Below are positions 1 to 7,454 of a stretch of DNA of 9,510 nucleotides, one piece after another. The position numbers and the translations under genes are program-made. Position 1 is the first letter of the stretch. Each line of letters starts with the position of its first letter. The notes beneath the pieces were generated by a model. That model ran no database searches. It was not told the origin of the DNA and saw only the letters and a list, made by a program, of their open reading frames with translations. Source of the stretch: an uncultured Bacilli bacterium (GTDB lineage: Bacteria > Bacillota_I > Bacilli_A > RFN20 > CAG-631); NCBI GenBank assembly GCA_934215405.1, contig CAKPZU010000081.1, forward strand, positions 1 through 9,510, in the 5' to 3' direction.

Positions 1-1
1 A

Positions 2-598
2 AGCAAGGATGAAGAGGAATATTATTTTAAGCTATATAAGGAGGGTGATGAAAATGCTAAGGAAAAGCTTATTGAGCATAATTTAAGATTAGTTGTTTAT
101 GTTGCAAAAAAATATGAGGTTAATTCTTCATATTTAGAAGATTTAGTATCAATTGGCTGTATGGGTTTAATAAAAGCTATTACGACCTGTGATATTGATA
201 AGAATTTTAAATTAGCCACATATGCTAGCAGATGCATAGAAAATGAAATATTAATGCATCTTAGAAAAACAAGCAAGCAAAAGCTAGAGGTTTCAATTGA
301 TGAGCCATTAAATGTTGATTATGATGGAAATGAATTATTACTTGCTGATATTTTATCTATTCCAGATGATAATATAGTTGAAGATTTATGTGAGGATGAA
401 CAAAGAAAAGTAATGTATGAAGCAATAAATGAATTAAAGCCGCGAGAAAGAGAAATAATTACATTAAGATATGGCTTAAATAATTGTGAGGAAATGACTC
501 AAAAGGATGTGGCTGATAAACTTAATATCTCCCAATCATATATCTCACGCTTAGAAAAAAAGATTATAAAAAAGCTTAAAAACAAATTGAATAGCTAA
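2..598 (+). CDS. sigE: RNA polymerase sporulation sigma factor SigE (5' end outside the window)
   Basis: This is the early mother-cell sigma factor of sporulation, which directs RNA polymerase to SigE promoters after asymmetric division. The frame is open to the left edge, so roughly the first 40 residues, including any pro-sequence removed on activation, are not visible; 198 residues are. Region 2 is intact, with NLRLVVYVAKK near visible residue 28 and the core-binding and -10 recognition stretch LATYASRCIENEILMHLRK. The linker motif DEPLNVDYDGNELLL is characteristic of SigE and differs from SigK. Region 4 ends in the helix-turn-helix TQKDVADKLNISQSYISRLE. The neighbour sigG is in the same order as in Bacillus. 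SpoIIGA, the protease that normally precedes sigE, would lie outside the window. An internal ATG at 161 is not the true start, because homology continues upstream of it. Confidence 0.95.
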   Translation, partial: SKDEEEYYFKLYKEGDENAKEKLIEHNLRLVVYVAKKYEVNSSYLEDLVSIGCMGLIKAITTCDIDKNFKLATYASRCIENEILMHLRKTSKQKLEVSIDEPLNVDYDGNELLLADILSIPDDNIVEDLCEDEQRKVMYEAINELKPREREIITLRYGLNNCEEMTQKDVADKLNISQSYISRLEKKIIKKLKNKLNS

Positions 599-617
599 TG
601 TAAAAAAATACCAAATT

Positions 618-647
618 GTATATTTGCCTTAAAATGATGAAACACTT
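618..647 (+). promoter_or_regulatory. Candidate SigF/SigG-type forespore promoter for sigG
   Basis: GTATA at 618-622 matches the forespore -35 consensus GYATA exactly. After a 15-base spacer, TGAAACACTT at 638-647 keeps the G, A, A and T of the -10 pattern GGNNANANTR but lacks the first G and the final purine. The position, 15 bases before sigG, and the known SigF control of sigG in B. subtilis support the call. The start point would fall near 653-655. The match was made by eye. Confidence 0.5.
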
Positions 648-658
648 AATATGGTGTT
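641..658 (+). promoter_or_regulatory. Hairpin masking the sigG ribosome binding site
   Basis: AACAC (641-645) pairs with GTGTT (654-658) around an 8-base loop. The only Shine-Dalgarno-like stretch before sigG, GGTG at 653-656, lies largely in the 3' arm, five bases from the ATG. Transcripts reading through from sigE would contain both arms. Transcripts from the forespore promoter would start at about 653-655 and lack the 5' arm. A similar hairpin is reported for B. subtilis sigG; its role here is inferred. Confidence 0.5.
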
Positions 659-661
659 AAT

Positions 662-1435
662 ATGATAAACAAGGTAAATATAACAAACATAAAAACAAAT
701 AATATAAAAATACTTAATAAGGATAAATGCATAGAATTATTAAAGGAATATCAAAATGGGAATAAAACTGTGAAAGATGAAATAGTAATGGGAAATTTAA
801 AATTAGTTTTAACAGTTATTAAAAAGGTTAATTATTCCTATAATGTTGATCCTGATGATCTATTTCAAATTGGTTGTATTGGCTTAATTAAATCAATTGA
901 TAATTTTAATACATCCTTAAATGTAGCTTTTTCAACCTATGCTATTCCAATGATAAGCGGTGAAATAAAAAGATATTTAAGAGACAATAACAATGTTAAA
1001 ATATCACGTCAAATAAAGGACTTAGCCTATAAAATATTAAAATATAAGGAAAAATATTTAATTGAGCATAATAAGGAACCATCTTCCTTTGAAATAGCTA
1101 AATATTTAAATGAGGATGTTTATAAAATAGATGAAGCAATAAAAAGCTTGAATTGTGTTGTCTCACTTCAGGATACATTAACTAATGATGATACAGATGA
1201 ATTAACTTATCTTGATCATATTAGTGAAGATTTCAATATTGAAGAAAAAATAATTAATAAAAACACCTTAAAACAAGGAATTAGTATGCTAGATGATATT
1301 CAAAAAAATATTATTATAAAAAGATATTATAAAGGCTTAACTCAAGAGGAAATAGCCAAAGAATTATTTATTTCTCAAGCACAAGTATCACGCCTTGAAA
1401 AAAATGCAATAATTTCATTAAAAAAGCTTTTTTAA
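662..1435 (+). CDS. sigG: RNA polymerase sporulation sigma factor SigG
   Basis: This is the late forespore sigma factor, a sigma-70 group 3 protein that turns on spore-maturation and germination genes. Its 257 residues are close to the usual 260. The N-terminus NKVNITNIKT is the SigG signature (NKVEICGV in B. subtilis) and separates it from SigF. Region 2 is present as DDLFQIGCIGLIKSIDNFN followed by FSTYAIPMISGEIKRYLRDNN. Region 3 follows (KISRQIKDLAYKILKYKEK), and region 4 ends with the helix-turn-helix LTQEEIAKELFISQAQVSRLE. The ATG at 662 is chosen because the SigG signature begins immediately after it. The gene lies 63 bases after sigE, as in Bacillus. A forespore-type promoter and an RBS-masking hairpin in the gap suggest transcription by SigF and blocked translation of read-through mRNA. 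Confidence 0.93.
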   Translation: MINKVNITNIKTNNIKILNKDKCIELLKEYQNGNKTVKDEIVMGNLKLVLTVIKKVNYSYNVDPDDLFQIGCIGLIKSIDNFNTSLNVAFSTYAIPMISGEIKRYLRDNNNVKISRQIKDLAYKILKYKEKYLIEHNKEPSSFEIAKYLNEDVYKIDEAIKSLNCVVSLQDTLTNDDTDELTYLDHISEDFNIEEKIINKNTLKQGISMLDDIQKNIIIKRYYKGLTQEEIAKELFISQAQVSRLEKNAIISLKKLF

Positions 1436-1436
1436 A

Positions 1437-1465
1437 TTGTTCTTTTAGCGTATTTATTTTATAAT
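1437..1465 (+). promoter_or_regulatory. Candidate housekeeping promoter for sepF
   Basis: TTGTTC (1437-1442) and a consensus TATAAT (1460-1465) are separated by 17 bases. The predicted start near 1472 leaves only about 13 bases before the preferred sepF ATG at 1485, just enough for the GGAG. This would let a division gene be expressed in growing cells although it lies behind two sporulation genes. Confidence 0.6.
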
Positions 1466-1484
1466 ATAGGCGGAGATGATTTAT

Positions 1485-1823
1485 ATGGGCAATAAATTAA
1501 AGGATTTTTTATTTCCGTCTAAAGAAAAAAATGAATTAGATTCAACAACTATAATTGTAAAGGAAAATAATAAAGTTACGAATAATACTAAAAATATAGG
1601 TGTTAACTCACCAAATATAATAACTCCAAAGGTTTTTTCTCAAGTTGAAGAAATTGCTAACGAGCTATTAAATGGAAGAAGTGTTATTGTTGATTTAACT
1701 GACACTGAAATTAATGAAGCAAAAAGAATTTGTGACTTTTTAAATGGTGTTACATTTGCTATAAATGGAAAAGTTGAAAAAGTTGCTAAGCTAGTTTATT
1801 TGTTCTCACCAAAAAGCAATTAA
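1485..1823 (+). CDS. sepF: Cell division protein SepF
   Basis: SepF binds the FtsZ C-terminal tail and the membrane, aligning FtsZ filaments at the division site. The protein has 112 residues from the preferred start, shorter than the roughly 150 of B. subtilis because the linker is compact. An N-terminal membrane-targeting stretch (MGNKLKDFLFP) is followed by a low-complexity Asn/Lys linker (about 14-45). The SepF core starts at TPKVFSQVEEIANELLNG and continues through SVIVDLTDTEINEAKRICDFLNGVTFAINGKVEKV, the conserved beta-alpha dimer fold. An in-frame ATG at 1476 is possible, but it overlaps the GGAG at 1472-1475. That GGAG is nine bases from the ATG at 1485, which also gives the typical MGNK start. 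In Bacillus, ylm genes and divIVA sit around sepF; none are present here. Confidence 0.9.
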   Translation: MGNKLKDFLFPSKEKNELDSTTIIVKENNKVTNNTKNIGVNSPNIITPKVFSQVEEIANELLNGRSVIVDLTDTEINEAKRICDFLNGVTFAINGKVEKVAKLVYLFSPKSN

Positions 1824-1837
1824 TTTTTCAAAATAAT

Positions 1838-1866
1838 TTGTATTTTGTGTGAATTTATGCTAATAT
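1838..1866 (+). promoter_or_regulatory. Candidate extended -10 promoter for the ileS operon
   Basis: TTGTAT (1838-1843) and TAATAT (1861-1866) are separated by 17 bases, with the extended -10 element TGC directly before TAATAT. Transcription would start near 1873, just before the first helix of the T-box leader, giving an untranslated leader of about 250 bases. The position fits the leader structure well. Confidence 0.65.
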
Positions 1867-1875
1867 ATTTTAAAC

Positions 1876-2106
1876 GTGTTGATATTAGACAACAGTTAAT
1901 TCTAAGTAATTTTTAGAGAGTCATTGCTAGCTGAAAAAATGACAATTACATTATTAGCTTATCACTAATGTAGCGGCGACTTGAACTAATAGTAAAGAAG
2001 ACGTTTTCCAACGTTAAGGAATAATAAAGTGCATAGTTATACTATGAACTAAGGTGGTACCGCGTAATATTACGTCCTTAGATTAATTTCTAAAGACGTT
2101 TTTTTA
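1876..2106 (+). ncRNA. T-box leader (tRNA-Ile-sensing riboswitch) for ileS
   Basis: The leader senses uncharged tRNA and lets transcription continue into ileS when charged tRNA-Ile is scarce. Stem I closes through 1882-1888 with 1965-1971. It contains an AGTA motif (1905-1908), AGAGAG (1915-1920) and a terminal stem (1921-1925 with 1936-1942) around a GCTAGCTGAAA-type loop. Two isoleucine codons followed by A are possible specifiers, ATT at 1950-1952 and ATC at 1961-1963; I could not decide between them by hand. Small hairpins follow at 2001-2014 and 2032-2046. The canonical T-box AAGGTGGTACCGCG is at 2051-2064. The antiterminator pairs CTAAGG (2049-2054) with CCTTAG (2076-2081). The competing terminator reuses CCTTAG. 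No transcription starts are proven; the class assignment is secure. Confidence 0.95.
2072..2105 (+). terminator. T-box-controlled intrinsic terminator
   Basis: ACGTCCTTAG (2072-2081) pairs with CTAAAGACGT (2090-2099), with one internal C-A mismatch and an 8-base loop, followed by a T run (2099-2105). The 5' arm overlaps the 3' arm of the antiterminator, so the two structures exclude each other. Confidence 0.93.
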
Positions 2107-2125
2107 TTTTAAAGGAGGAATAACA

Positions 2126-4897
2126 ATGGATTATAAGGAAAGTATTTTTTTACCAAAAACAGATTTTGAAATGCGTGGCAATTTAACTGTTAAAGAACCA
2201 AAAATCGAACAATTTTGGAATGATAATGACATTTATAACAAAATGTTAGAATCAAACGACAAGGATAAAGCATTTTATTTACATGATGGACCTCCATATG
2301 CTAATGGTAATATGCATACAGGTCATGCTTTAAATAAAATATTAAAGGATATTATTATTCGTTATAAAAATATGAATGGCTATTATGCTCCAATTATTCA
2401 TGGTTGGGATACTCATGGTATGCCAATTGAAGTGGCTTTACAAAAGAAGGGCTTTTCAACTAAAAATATGAGCATTGCTGATTTTAGAAATAAATGCCGT
2501 GAATTTGCTTTATCACAGGTTAAGGTTCAAAGAAGTCAAATTAAAAGACTTGGTGTTTGGGGAGCTTTTGGTAATGAGGATAATTTGCTTGATGAAAATG
2601 ATCCATCTCGTCCTTATTTAACCCTTCAAAATGATTTTGAAGCTAAGCAAATTGAAGTATTTGCTAAAATGGCACTTGATGGTTATATTTATAAAGGCTT
2701 AAAAACTGTTTATTGGTCACCATCAAGCCAAACTGCTTTAGCTGAAGCTGAAATTGAATATAAGGATGTTGAATCATATTCAATTTATGTTGCTTTTAAA
2801 GTTGTTGATGGTAATAATGTATTAGATACTGATACTTCATTTATTATTTGGACTACAACACCTTGGACAATTCCATCAAACCTTGCTATTTGTGTCAATC
2901 CACGTTTTGAATATGGACTTTATAAAACAAATAAAGGAAAATTCATTTTCGATGTTAATTTAGCAAATGATGTAATTAGTAATCTTGAACTTGAAGATGT
3001 TGAATTATTAAAGGTATTTAAAGGAAAAGAACTTGAATTAATTAAAACAAAGCATCCTTATTTTGATAGAATTTCACCAGTTATTTTAGGTGATTATGTT
3101 ACTGAAGATTCAGGTACTGGTGTTGTCCATATTGCTCCTGACCATGGTATGGATGACTTTACTGTTGCTAGAAAATATGGTATTCATCCTTTTGTACCAA
3201 TTGATGCAAGAGGTTGTTATACTGAAGTAGTTGGAAAAGATTTTGAAGGAGTTTATTTTGAAGATGGTAATGAAGTATCATTAAACAAAATGAAAGAAAC
3301 TAATACTTTATTAAAGGTTAGTAAATTTACTCATAGCTATCCACATGATTGGCGTACTAAAAAGCCATTAATCCAAAGAGCAACTGACCAATGGTTTTGT
3401 TCAATTGATGCTATAAGAAGTAAATTACTTGATGAAATTCATTCAGTAAAATGGTACCCTAGCTGGGGCGAATTAAGAATGAACAATATGATTAAGGATA
3501 GAGATGACTGGTGTATTTCACGTCAAAGGACTTGGGGCGTACCAATTCCAATTATTTATAATGAAGATGATTCACCAATTATTGAAAAAGAAGTCTTTGA
3601 CCATATTGCTAAATTATTTAAAGAAAAAGGTGCAAACTGCTGGTATGAGCTAGATGCTATTGATTTATTACCAAAAGGATATACTAATCCTAAGTCTCCA
3701 AATAATAAATTTTATAAGGAAAAGGATATTATGGATGTTTGGTTTGATTCAGGCTCATCATCAATGTGTGTCTTAAAGCAACGTTTAAATGTTTTCCCTG
3801 CTGATTTATATTTGGAGGGCTTTGACCAATATCGTGGTTGGTTTAACTCATCATTAATTACTGCAACAGCTGTTTTAGGACATGCTCCATATAAAGCTGT
3901 TGTTTCACATGGCTTTGTTTTAGATGGGCAAGGTCGTAAAATGTCAAAATCATTAGGAAACACTATTGATCCAAATCAAATGGTTAATAAATATGGTGCT
4001 GATATTTTACGTTTATGGGTAGCAACTTGTGATTATCAAGCTGACGTTAGAGTATCTGAAGAAATTATCAAGCAAAGCGCTGAAACATATAAGGCTATTA
4101 GAAATAGATTTAAATTTATGCTTGGAACCTTAAGTGATTTTAACTTAAAGGAAAATGGTGTTAAGGAATTTACATTTGTTGATAATTGTATCTTAAATGA
4201 ATTAAACAATTTAATTAATAAGGCTCATGAATATTATGATTCATACCAATTTGCAAGTGCTATGAATATGATAGTTAATTTCCTACAAGTTGATTTATCA
4301 GGCTTTTATTTAGATATGGCTAAGGATATTTTATATTGTGATGCCATTAATTCATTAAGACGTCGTCAAGTTCAAACTGTTATTTATAAAGTGTGTATTG
4401 AACTTGCAAGATTATTAGCTCCAGTAATTCCTCATACTGCTGAAGAAATTTATTCAAACTTTGTAGGTAAGGATAAAGAATCAATCTTCTTAACTAAATA
4501 TGATTACGAACCATTAAATGTTAATAATGATTTAGCTAATCAATATCAACACTTTATGACTTTACGTAATGCTATTTTAAAGGCTTTAGAAGAAAAAAGA
4601 GCTGAAAAATTAATTGGTAAGTCAATTGATGCAACATTAACATTACACGTAAAGGATGAAGTAATTAAGGATATTGTTAATAATATGGATGAACAAACTT
4701 TACAACATGTCTTTATTGTTTCGAAGGTAATTTTGAAGGATTGTGATTGTGACTTAGTCGACTTTGAGGTTGCTTCATTAAAGGTAAGTGAAAATAATGG
4801 TATTATTTGTGAAAGATGCTGGAATAGAATTGATGAAGATAAGGTTTGCAAAGGTAATTTATGTAAGCGTTGTTATGATGTAGTTCATGGTGAATAA
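2126..4897 (+). CDS. ileS: Isoleucine--tRNA ligase
   Basis: This cytoplasmic class Ia synthetase charges tRNA-Ile with isoleucine and edits mischarged valine. Its 923 residues are the normal bacterial length. The class I signature HIGH appears as HTGH at residues 64-67, after GPPYANGN. The editing domain shows WTTTPWTIPSN at 242-252 and GTGVVHIAPDHGMDD at 330-344, whose last acidic residues serve hydrolytic editing. The second signature KMSKS is at 605-609. The anticodon-binding domain follows, and the C-terminus carries a zinc knuckle with cysteines at 895, 898, 913 and 916. The ATG at 2126 follows a strong AGGAGG at 2113-2118. Expression is controlled by the T-box leader upstream. lspA starts one base after the stop codon, so both are likely cotranscribed and translationally coupled. 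Confidence 0.98.
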   Translation: MDYKESIFLPKTDFEMRGNLTVKEPKIEQFWNDNDIYNKMLESNDKDKAFYLHDGPPYANGNMHTGHALNKILKDIIIRYKNMNGYYAPIIHGWDTHGMPIEVALQKKGFSTKNMSIADFRNKCREFALSQVKVQRSQIKRLGVWGAFGNEDNLLDENDPSRPYLTLQNDFEAKQIEVFAKMALDGYIYKGLKTVYWSPSSQTALAEAEIEYKDVESYSIYVAFKVVDGNNVLDTDTSFIIWTTTPWTIPSNLAICVNPRFEYGLYKTNKGKFIFDVNLANDVISNLELEDVELLKVFKGKELELIKTKHPYFDRISPVILGDYVTEDSGTGVVHIAPDHGMDDFTVARKYGIHPFVPIDARGCYTEVVGKDFEGVYFEDGNEVSLNKMKETNTLLKVSKFTHSYPHDWRTKKPLIQRATDQWFCSIDAIRSKLLDEIHSVKWYPSWGELRMNNMIKDRDDWCISRQRTWGVPIPIIYNEDDSPIIEKEVFDHIAKLFKEKGANCWYELDAIDLLPKGYTNPKSPNNKFYKEKDIMDVWFDSGSSSMCVLKQRLNVFPADLYLEGFDQYRGWFNSSLITATAVLGHAPYKAVVSHGFVLDGQGRKMSKSLGNTIDPNQMVNKYGADILRLWVATCDYQADVRVSEEIIKQSAETYKAIRNRFKFMLGTLSDFNLKENGVKEFTFVDNCILNELNNLINKAHEYYDSYQFASAMNMIVNFLQVDLSGFYLDMAKDILYCDAINSLRRRQVQTVIYKVCIELARLLAPVIPHTAEEIYSNFVGKDKESIFLTKYDYEPLNVNNDLANQYQHFMTLRNAILKALEEKRAEKLIGKSIDATLTLHVKDEVIKDIVNNMDEQTLQHVFIVSKVILKDCDCDLVDFEVASLKVSENNGIICERCWNRIDEDKVCKGNLCKRCYDVVHGE

Positions 4898-4898
4898 T

Positions 4899-5510
4899 AT
4901 GAAAGTAAAAAAAATATTATATAATATTTTTATTAAATACCAAGGCTTATTTGTCTTACTTGTAATTATTGATCAAATATCTAAAATCCTTGCTTTAAAG
5001 TATTTACAAAAGCCAGTTTATATATTTAGTTGGTTTAAGCTAGAACTAAGTTTTAATACAGGTGTAGCCTTTAGTTTATTTGATAATGTTCCACAAATAG
5101 TTTTAGCAATTATTTCTTTAGTGGCTACATTTGCTATTGAGTATTATTTAATAAAATATAAGCCAAAGGATAAATTTATGGTCGTAATGCTATTAATTTT
5201 GGCTGCTGGTGCATTTAGTAATGGTATTGATAGAACACTAGCTTCATTTGGAAGAAAATATCTAATAAATGGCGTTTATTATAGTGGCGTTGTCGATTTT
5301 ATATTTCCAACATTCTTTGCTAATTTTAATATTGCTGATGCTTATGTTACTTGTACTTGCTTTATTCTTTTAATTTATTTTATCTTTTCTAAGGATGATA
5401 GTGAACCTTCATATAAAGAATTAAAAGAAGCAGAAAAGAAATTAAATGAAGAAAAAAAGCTAAATGAAAGTAATGATGAATCAATAAATAAGGACACTAA
5501 AGATGAATAA
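4899..5510 (+). CDS. lspA: Lipoprotein signal peptidase (signal peptidase II)
   Basis: LspA is an integral membrane aspartyl protease that removes signal peptides from diacylglyceryl-modified prolipoproteins. The family motifs appear in order: IIDQISK in the first helix, FNTGVAFSLF, GAFSNGIDR, then VVDF and FNIADA with the catalytic aspartates at residues 133 and 147, the standard 14 apart. Four hydrophobic helices are visible. The protein has 203 residues, longer than the usual 150-170, because of a charged Lys/Glu/Asn-rich cytoplasmic tail of about 40 residues after the last helix. An ATG at 4887 inside ileS would add four residues. The ATG at 4899 is preferred because GGTGA lies just before it, spanning the ileS end. 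The gene overlaps rluD by eight bases, as in a tight operon. Confidence 0.93.
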   Translation: MKVKKILYNIFIKYQGLFVLLVIIDQISKILALKYLQKPVYIFSWFKLELSFNTGVAFSLFDNVPQIVLAIISLVATFAIEYYLIKYKPKDKFMVVMLLILAAGAFSNGIDRTLASFGRKYLINGVYYSGVVDFIFPTFFANFNIADAYVTCTCFILLIYFIFSKDDSEPSYKELKEAEKKLNEEKKLNESNDESINKDTKDE

Positions 5511-6438
5511 TATTAATTATGAAGAATTAGATTTTGAAACCTTTAATGCAACAAGTGAAGATGAAGGTATAAGAATTGATAAGTTTTTGGCCAATAAACT
5601 ACCTTTATTATCAAGAAGCTATATTCAAGAATTAATAAAGGAAAACTATGTTTTTGTTAATAATCTAAATGTTAAACAATCATATAAATTAGAATTAAAT
5701 GATGAAATAGTTTTATATTTTAAGGTAGTTGAATCATTAGATGTTAAGCCACAAAATATTCCTCTTGATATTGTTTATCAAGATGATAGTATTGCTATAA
5801 TTAATAAGCCAGCTGGAATGGTTGTTCATCCAAGTGCTGGTCATAAGGATAATACTTTAGTAAATGCTTTACTTTATCATATTAAAGATTTAAGTGGAAT
5901 TAATGGTAAGTTTCGTCCTGGAATTGTTCATAGAATTGATATGGATACATCAGGCTTAATTGCTATTGCTAAAAATGATGAAGCTCATAAGTTTTTAGCA
6001 GAACAATTAAAGGATCATACTATGTCTAGAGATTATTATTGCTTAGTTAAAGGAATCTTATCTTCAAAAAGAGGGATCATCAAAACACTAATTGGCAGAG
6101 ATAAAAAGAATCGTTTAAAAATGAGTGTTGTTAATGATAATGGAAAAGAAGCAATAACTGAATTTGAGGTTGTAAAAACATATAATGATAAATATTCATT
6201 AGTAAAATGTCATTTACAAACAGGTAGAACTCATCAAATTCGTGTGCATATGAATTTCATTCATCATCCAATTATAAATGATCCATTATATGGTGAAAAC
6301 AATAAAATTGCATATAAGTCTGCTCAGCTTTTACATGCTTATGAATTAACATTAATTCATCCTGTAACTAAAGAAAAGATGACATTTAGTGCACCACTTC
6401 CTAAGCATTTTCTTGAAGCAATTCAATCTATTGAGTAA
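5503..6438 (+). CDS. RluD-type 23S rRNA pseudouridine synthase (YlyB-like)
   Basis: This is a pseudouridine synthase of the RluA/RluD family, which isomerises uridines in large-subunit rRNA. Its 311 residues match family size. An N-terminal S4 RNA-binding domain (about residues 23-75, from IRIDKFLANKLPLLSRS) precedes the catalytic domain. That domain begins with the conserved INKPAGMVVHPSAGH block. The catalytic aspartate is D146 in HRIDMDTSGL, and the C-terminal QTGRTHQIRVHM and DPLYGE motifs are intact. AAGGA at 5490-5494 lies eight bases before the ATG. In Bacillus the homologue ylyB likewise follows lspA. The exact target uridines cannot be read from the sequence. pyrR, which follows in Bacillus, is absent; a terminator comes instead. 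Confidence 0.93.
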   Translation: MNNINYEELDFETFNATSEDEGIRIDKFLANKLPLLSRSYIQELIKENYVFVNNLNVKQSYKLELNDEIVLYFKVVESLDVKPQNIPLDIVYQDDSIAIINKPAGMVVHPSAGHKDNTLVNALLYHIKDLSGINGKFRPGIVHRIDMDTSGLIAIAKNDEAHKFLAEQLKDHTMSRDYYCLVKGILSSKRGIIKTLIGRDKKNRLKMSVVNDNGKEAITEFEVVKTYNDKYSLVKCHLQTGRTHQIRVHMNFIHHPIINDPLYGENNKIAYKSAQLLHAYELTLIHPVTKEKMTFSAPLPKHFLEAIQSIE

Positions 6439-6445
6439 TAATTTT

Positions 6446-6487
6446 AGCCCAAATTAACTAAAATGCGGTTATTTGGGCTTTGTTTTT
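6446..6487 (+). terminator. Intrinsic terminator of the ileS-lspA-rluD operon
   Basis: AGCCCAAAT (6446-6454) pairs perfectly with ATTTGGGCT (6471-6479). Three more pairs (AAC with GTT) extend the stem beyond a single-base bulge. A T-rich tail (6479-6488) follows. It begins eight bases after the rluD stop. Confidence 0.93.
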
Positions 6488-6497
6488 TGCTTAAAAG

Positions 6498-6527
6498 TTG
6501 ACTAATTAAAAATAAAAATTGTAAAAT
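6498..6527 (+). promoter_or_regulatory. Candidate promoter of the HAD phosphatase gene
   Basis: TTGACT (6498-6503) and TAAAAT (6522-6527) are 18 bases apart, directly after the rluD terminator. The start near 6534 leaves a short leader with a strong GGGGGA ribosome site (6538-6543) seven bases before the ATG. Confidence 0.6.
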
Positions 6528-6550
6528 AAAAATAGACGGGGGATTTTACT

Positions 6551-7423
6551 ATGGAAAAAGAAAAGCCAATTATTGCTATAATTTATGACTTTGATAACAC
6601 GTTATGTGACCAAGATATGCAAAATTATTCCTTTATTCCTAATTTAAATATGACTCCAAACGAATTTTGGAATGAAATTAGTGACTTTACAAAAACTGAA
6701 AATATGGAAGGAATTTTATCATATCTTTATTATATGGTAAAAAAATCAGAAGAAAAAGGAAAGCCTATTACTAAGGAATACTTGTCTTCACTTGGGGATG
6801 TTAGTTTTTATCCTGGAGTTCTTGATTGGTTTGAAAGAATTAATCAATTTGGAAAAGAACAAGGGGCCATTATTGAGCATTATGTAATTTCATCAGGTAT
6901 TAAAGATATTATTAATTCAACAAAAATAGCTAAATATTTTAAAGCGGTTTATGCTTGTGATTTTTATTATGATGAAAAAGGCTATGCTGTATGGCCTAAA
7001 ATTGCTATTAACTTTACTGGTAAAACTCAATATATCTATAAAATTAATAAAGGTATTTTAGATGAAATTGATTCAACTGAGGTTAATAAAAAATATCGTG
7101 AAAAAAGAATTCCATTTAGAAATATGATCTAGATTGGTGATGGATTAACTGATATTCCTTGTATGACAATGCTTAAAAAGCAAGGCGGAAAATCAATTGG
7201 TATTTATGTTCCTAAAACTAAAGAAAGAGTTCAACAATTCCTAGTTGACGATAGAATTAATTATGTATGTCCTGCTAACTATAAGGAAAATTCTTATCTT
7301 GATAAAACTGTTAAATTAATTATTAAGTCAACATGCTTAATTGATGAACTATCAGCATTAGAAGAAAAGCAAATGCATATGGCTGAAGAAAAATTATTCC
7401 AAATAAATACAGACGAACATTAA
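6551..7423 (+). pseudogene. HAD-superfamily hydrolase interrupted by an amber codon in motif IV
   Basis: The intact frame would encode a 290-residue haloacid-dehalogenase-like phosphatase of unknown substrate. Motif I is YDFDNTLC (residues 12-19), with the nucleophile Asp and the acid/base Asp two residues on. Motif II is YVISSG near 115. Lysine candidates for motif III lie around INKG. Codon 194, TAG at 7130-7132, interrupts the frame immediately before IGDGLTD, motif IV, whose aspartates bind the catalytic magnesium. Homologous sequence continues in the same frame to TAA at 7421. The position is usually Tyr in such proteins, so TAT or TAC to TAG by one base change is the simplest origin. 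An ATG at 7163 inside the second half has no ribosome site and lies after motif IV. The first 193 residues alone should be inactive. Suppression or a sequencing error cannot be excluded. Confidence 0.8.
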
Positions 7424-7426
7424 AGG

Positions 7427-7454
7427 GCACTAATCTTAGTGCTTTTAATTTTTT
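7427..7454 (+). terminator. Intrinsic terminator after the HAD gene
   Basis: GCACTA (7427-7432) pairs with TAGTGC (7437-7442) around a 4-base loop, followed by TTTTAATTTTTT (7443-7454). It starts four bases after the HAD stop and separates it from the convergent small gene, whose stop lies in the T tail. Confidence 0.82.

Noticed and set aside
1418..1435. Perfect palindrome TTAAAAAAGCTTTTTTAA at the end of sigG, possibly a terminator
   Set aside because: It has no loop, only one G-C step, and is mostly coding sequence for Leu-Lys-Lys-Leu-Phe; a promoter for sepF follows at once.
1824..1837. Terminator between sepF and the ileS promoter
   Set aside because: Only a short T run is present, with no stem before it, so sepF transcripts may run into the T-box leader.
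3712..4851. Open frames on the - strand inside ileS
   Set aside because: They have no promoter, ribosome site or recognisable protein, and lie opposite conserved synthetase codons.
7163..7423. A separate 86-residue gene after the amber codon
   Set aside because: It has no ribosome site, is in frame with the HAD gene and contains only its C-terminal part.
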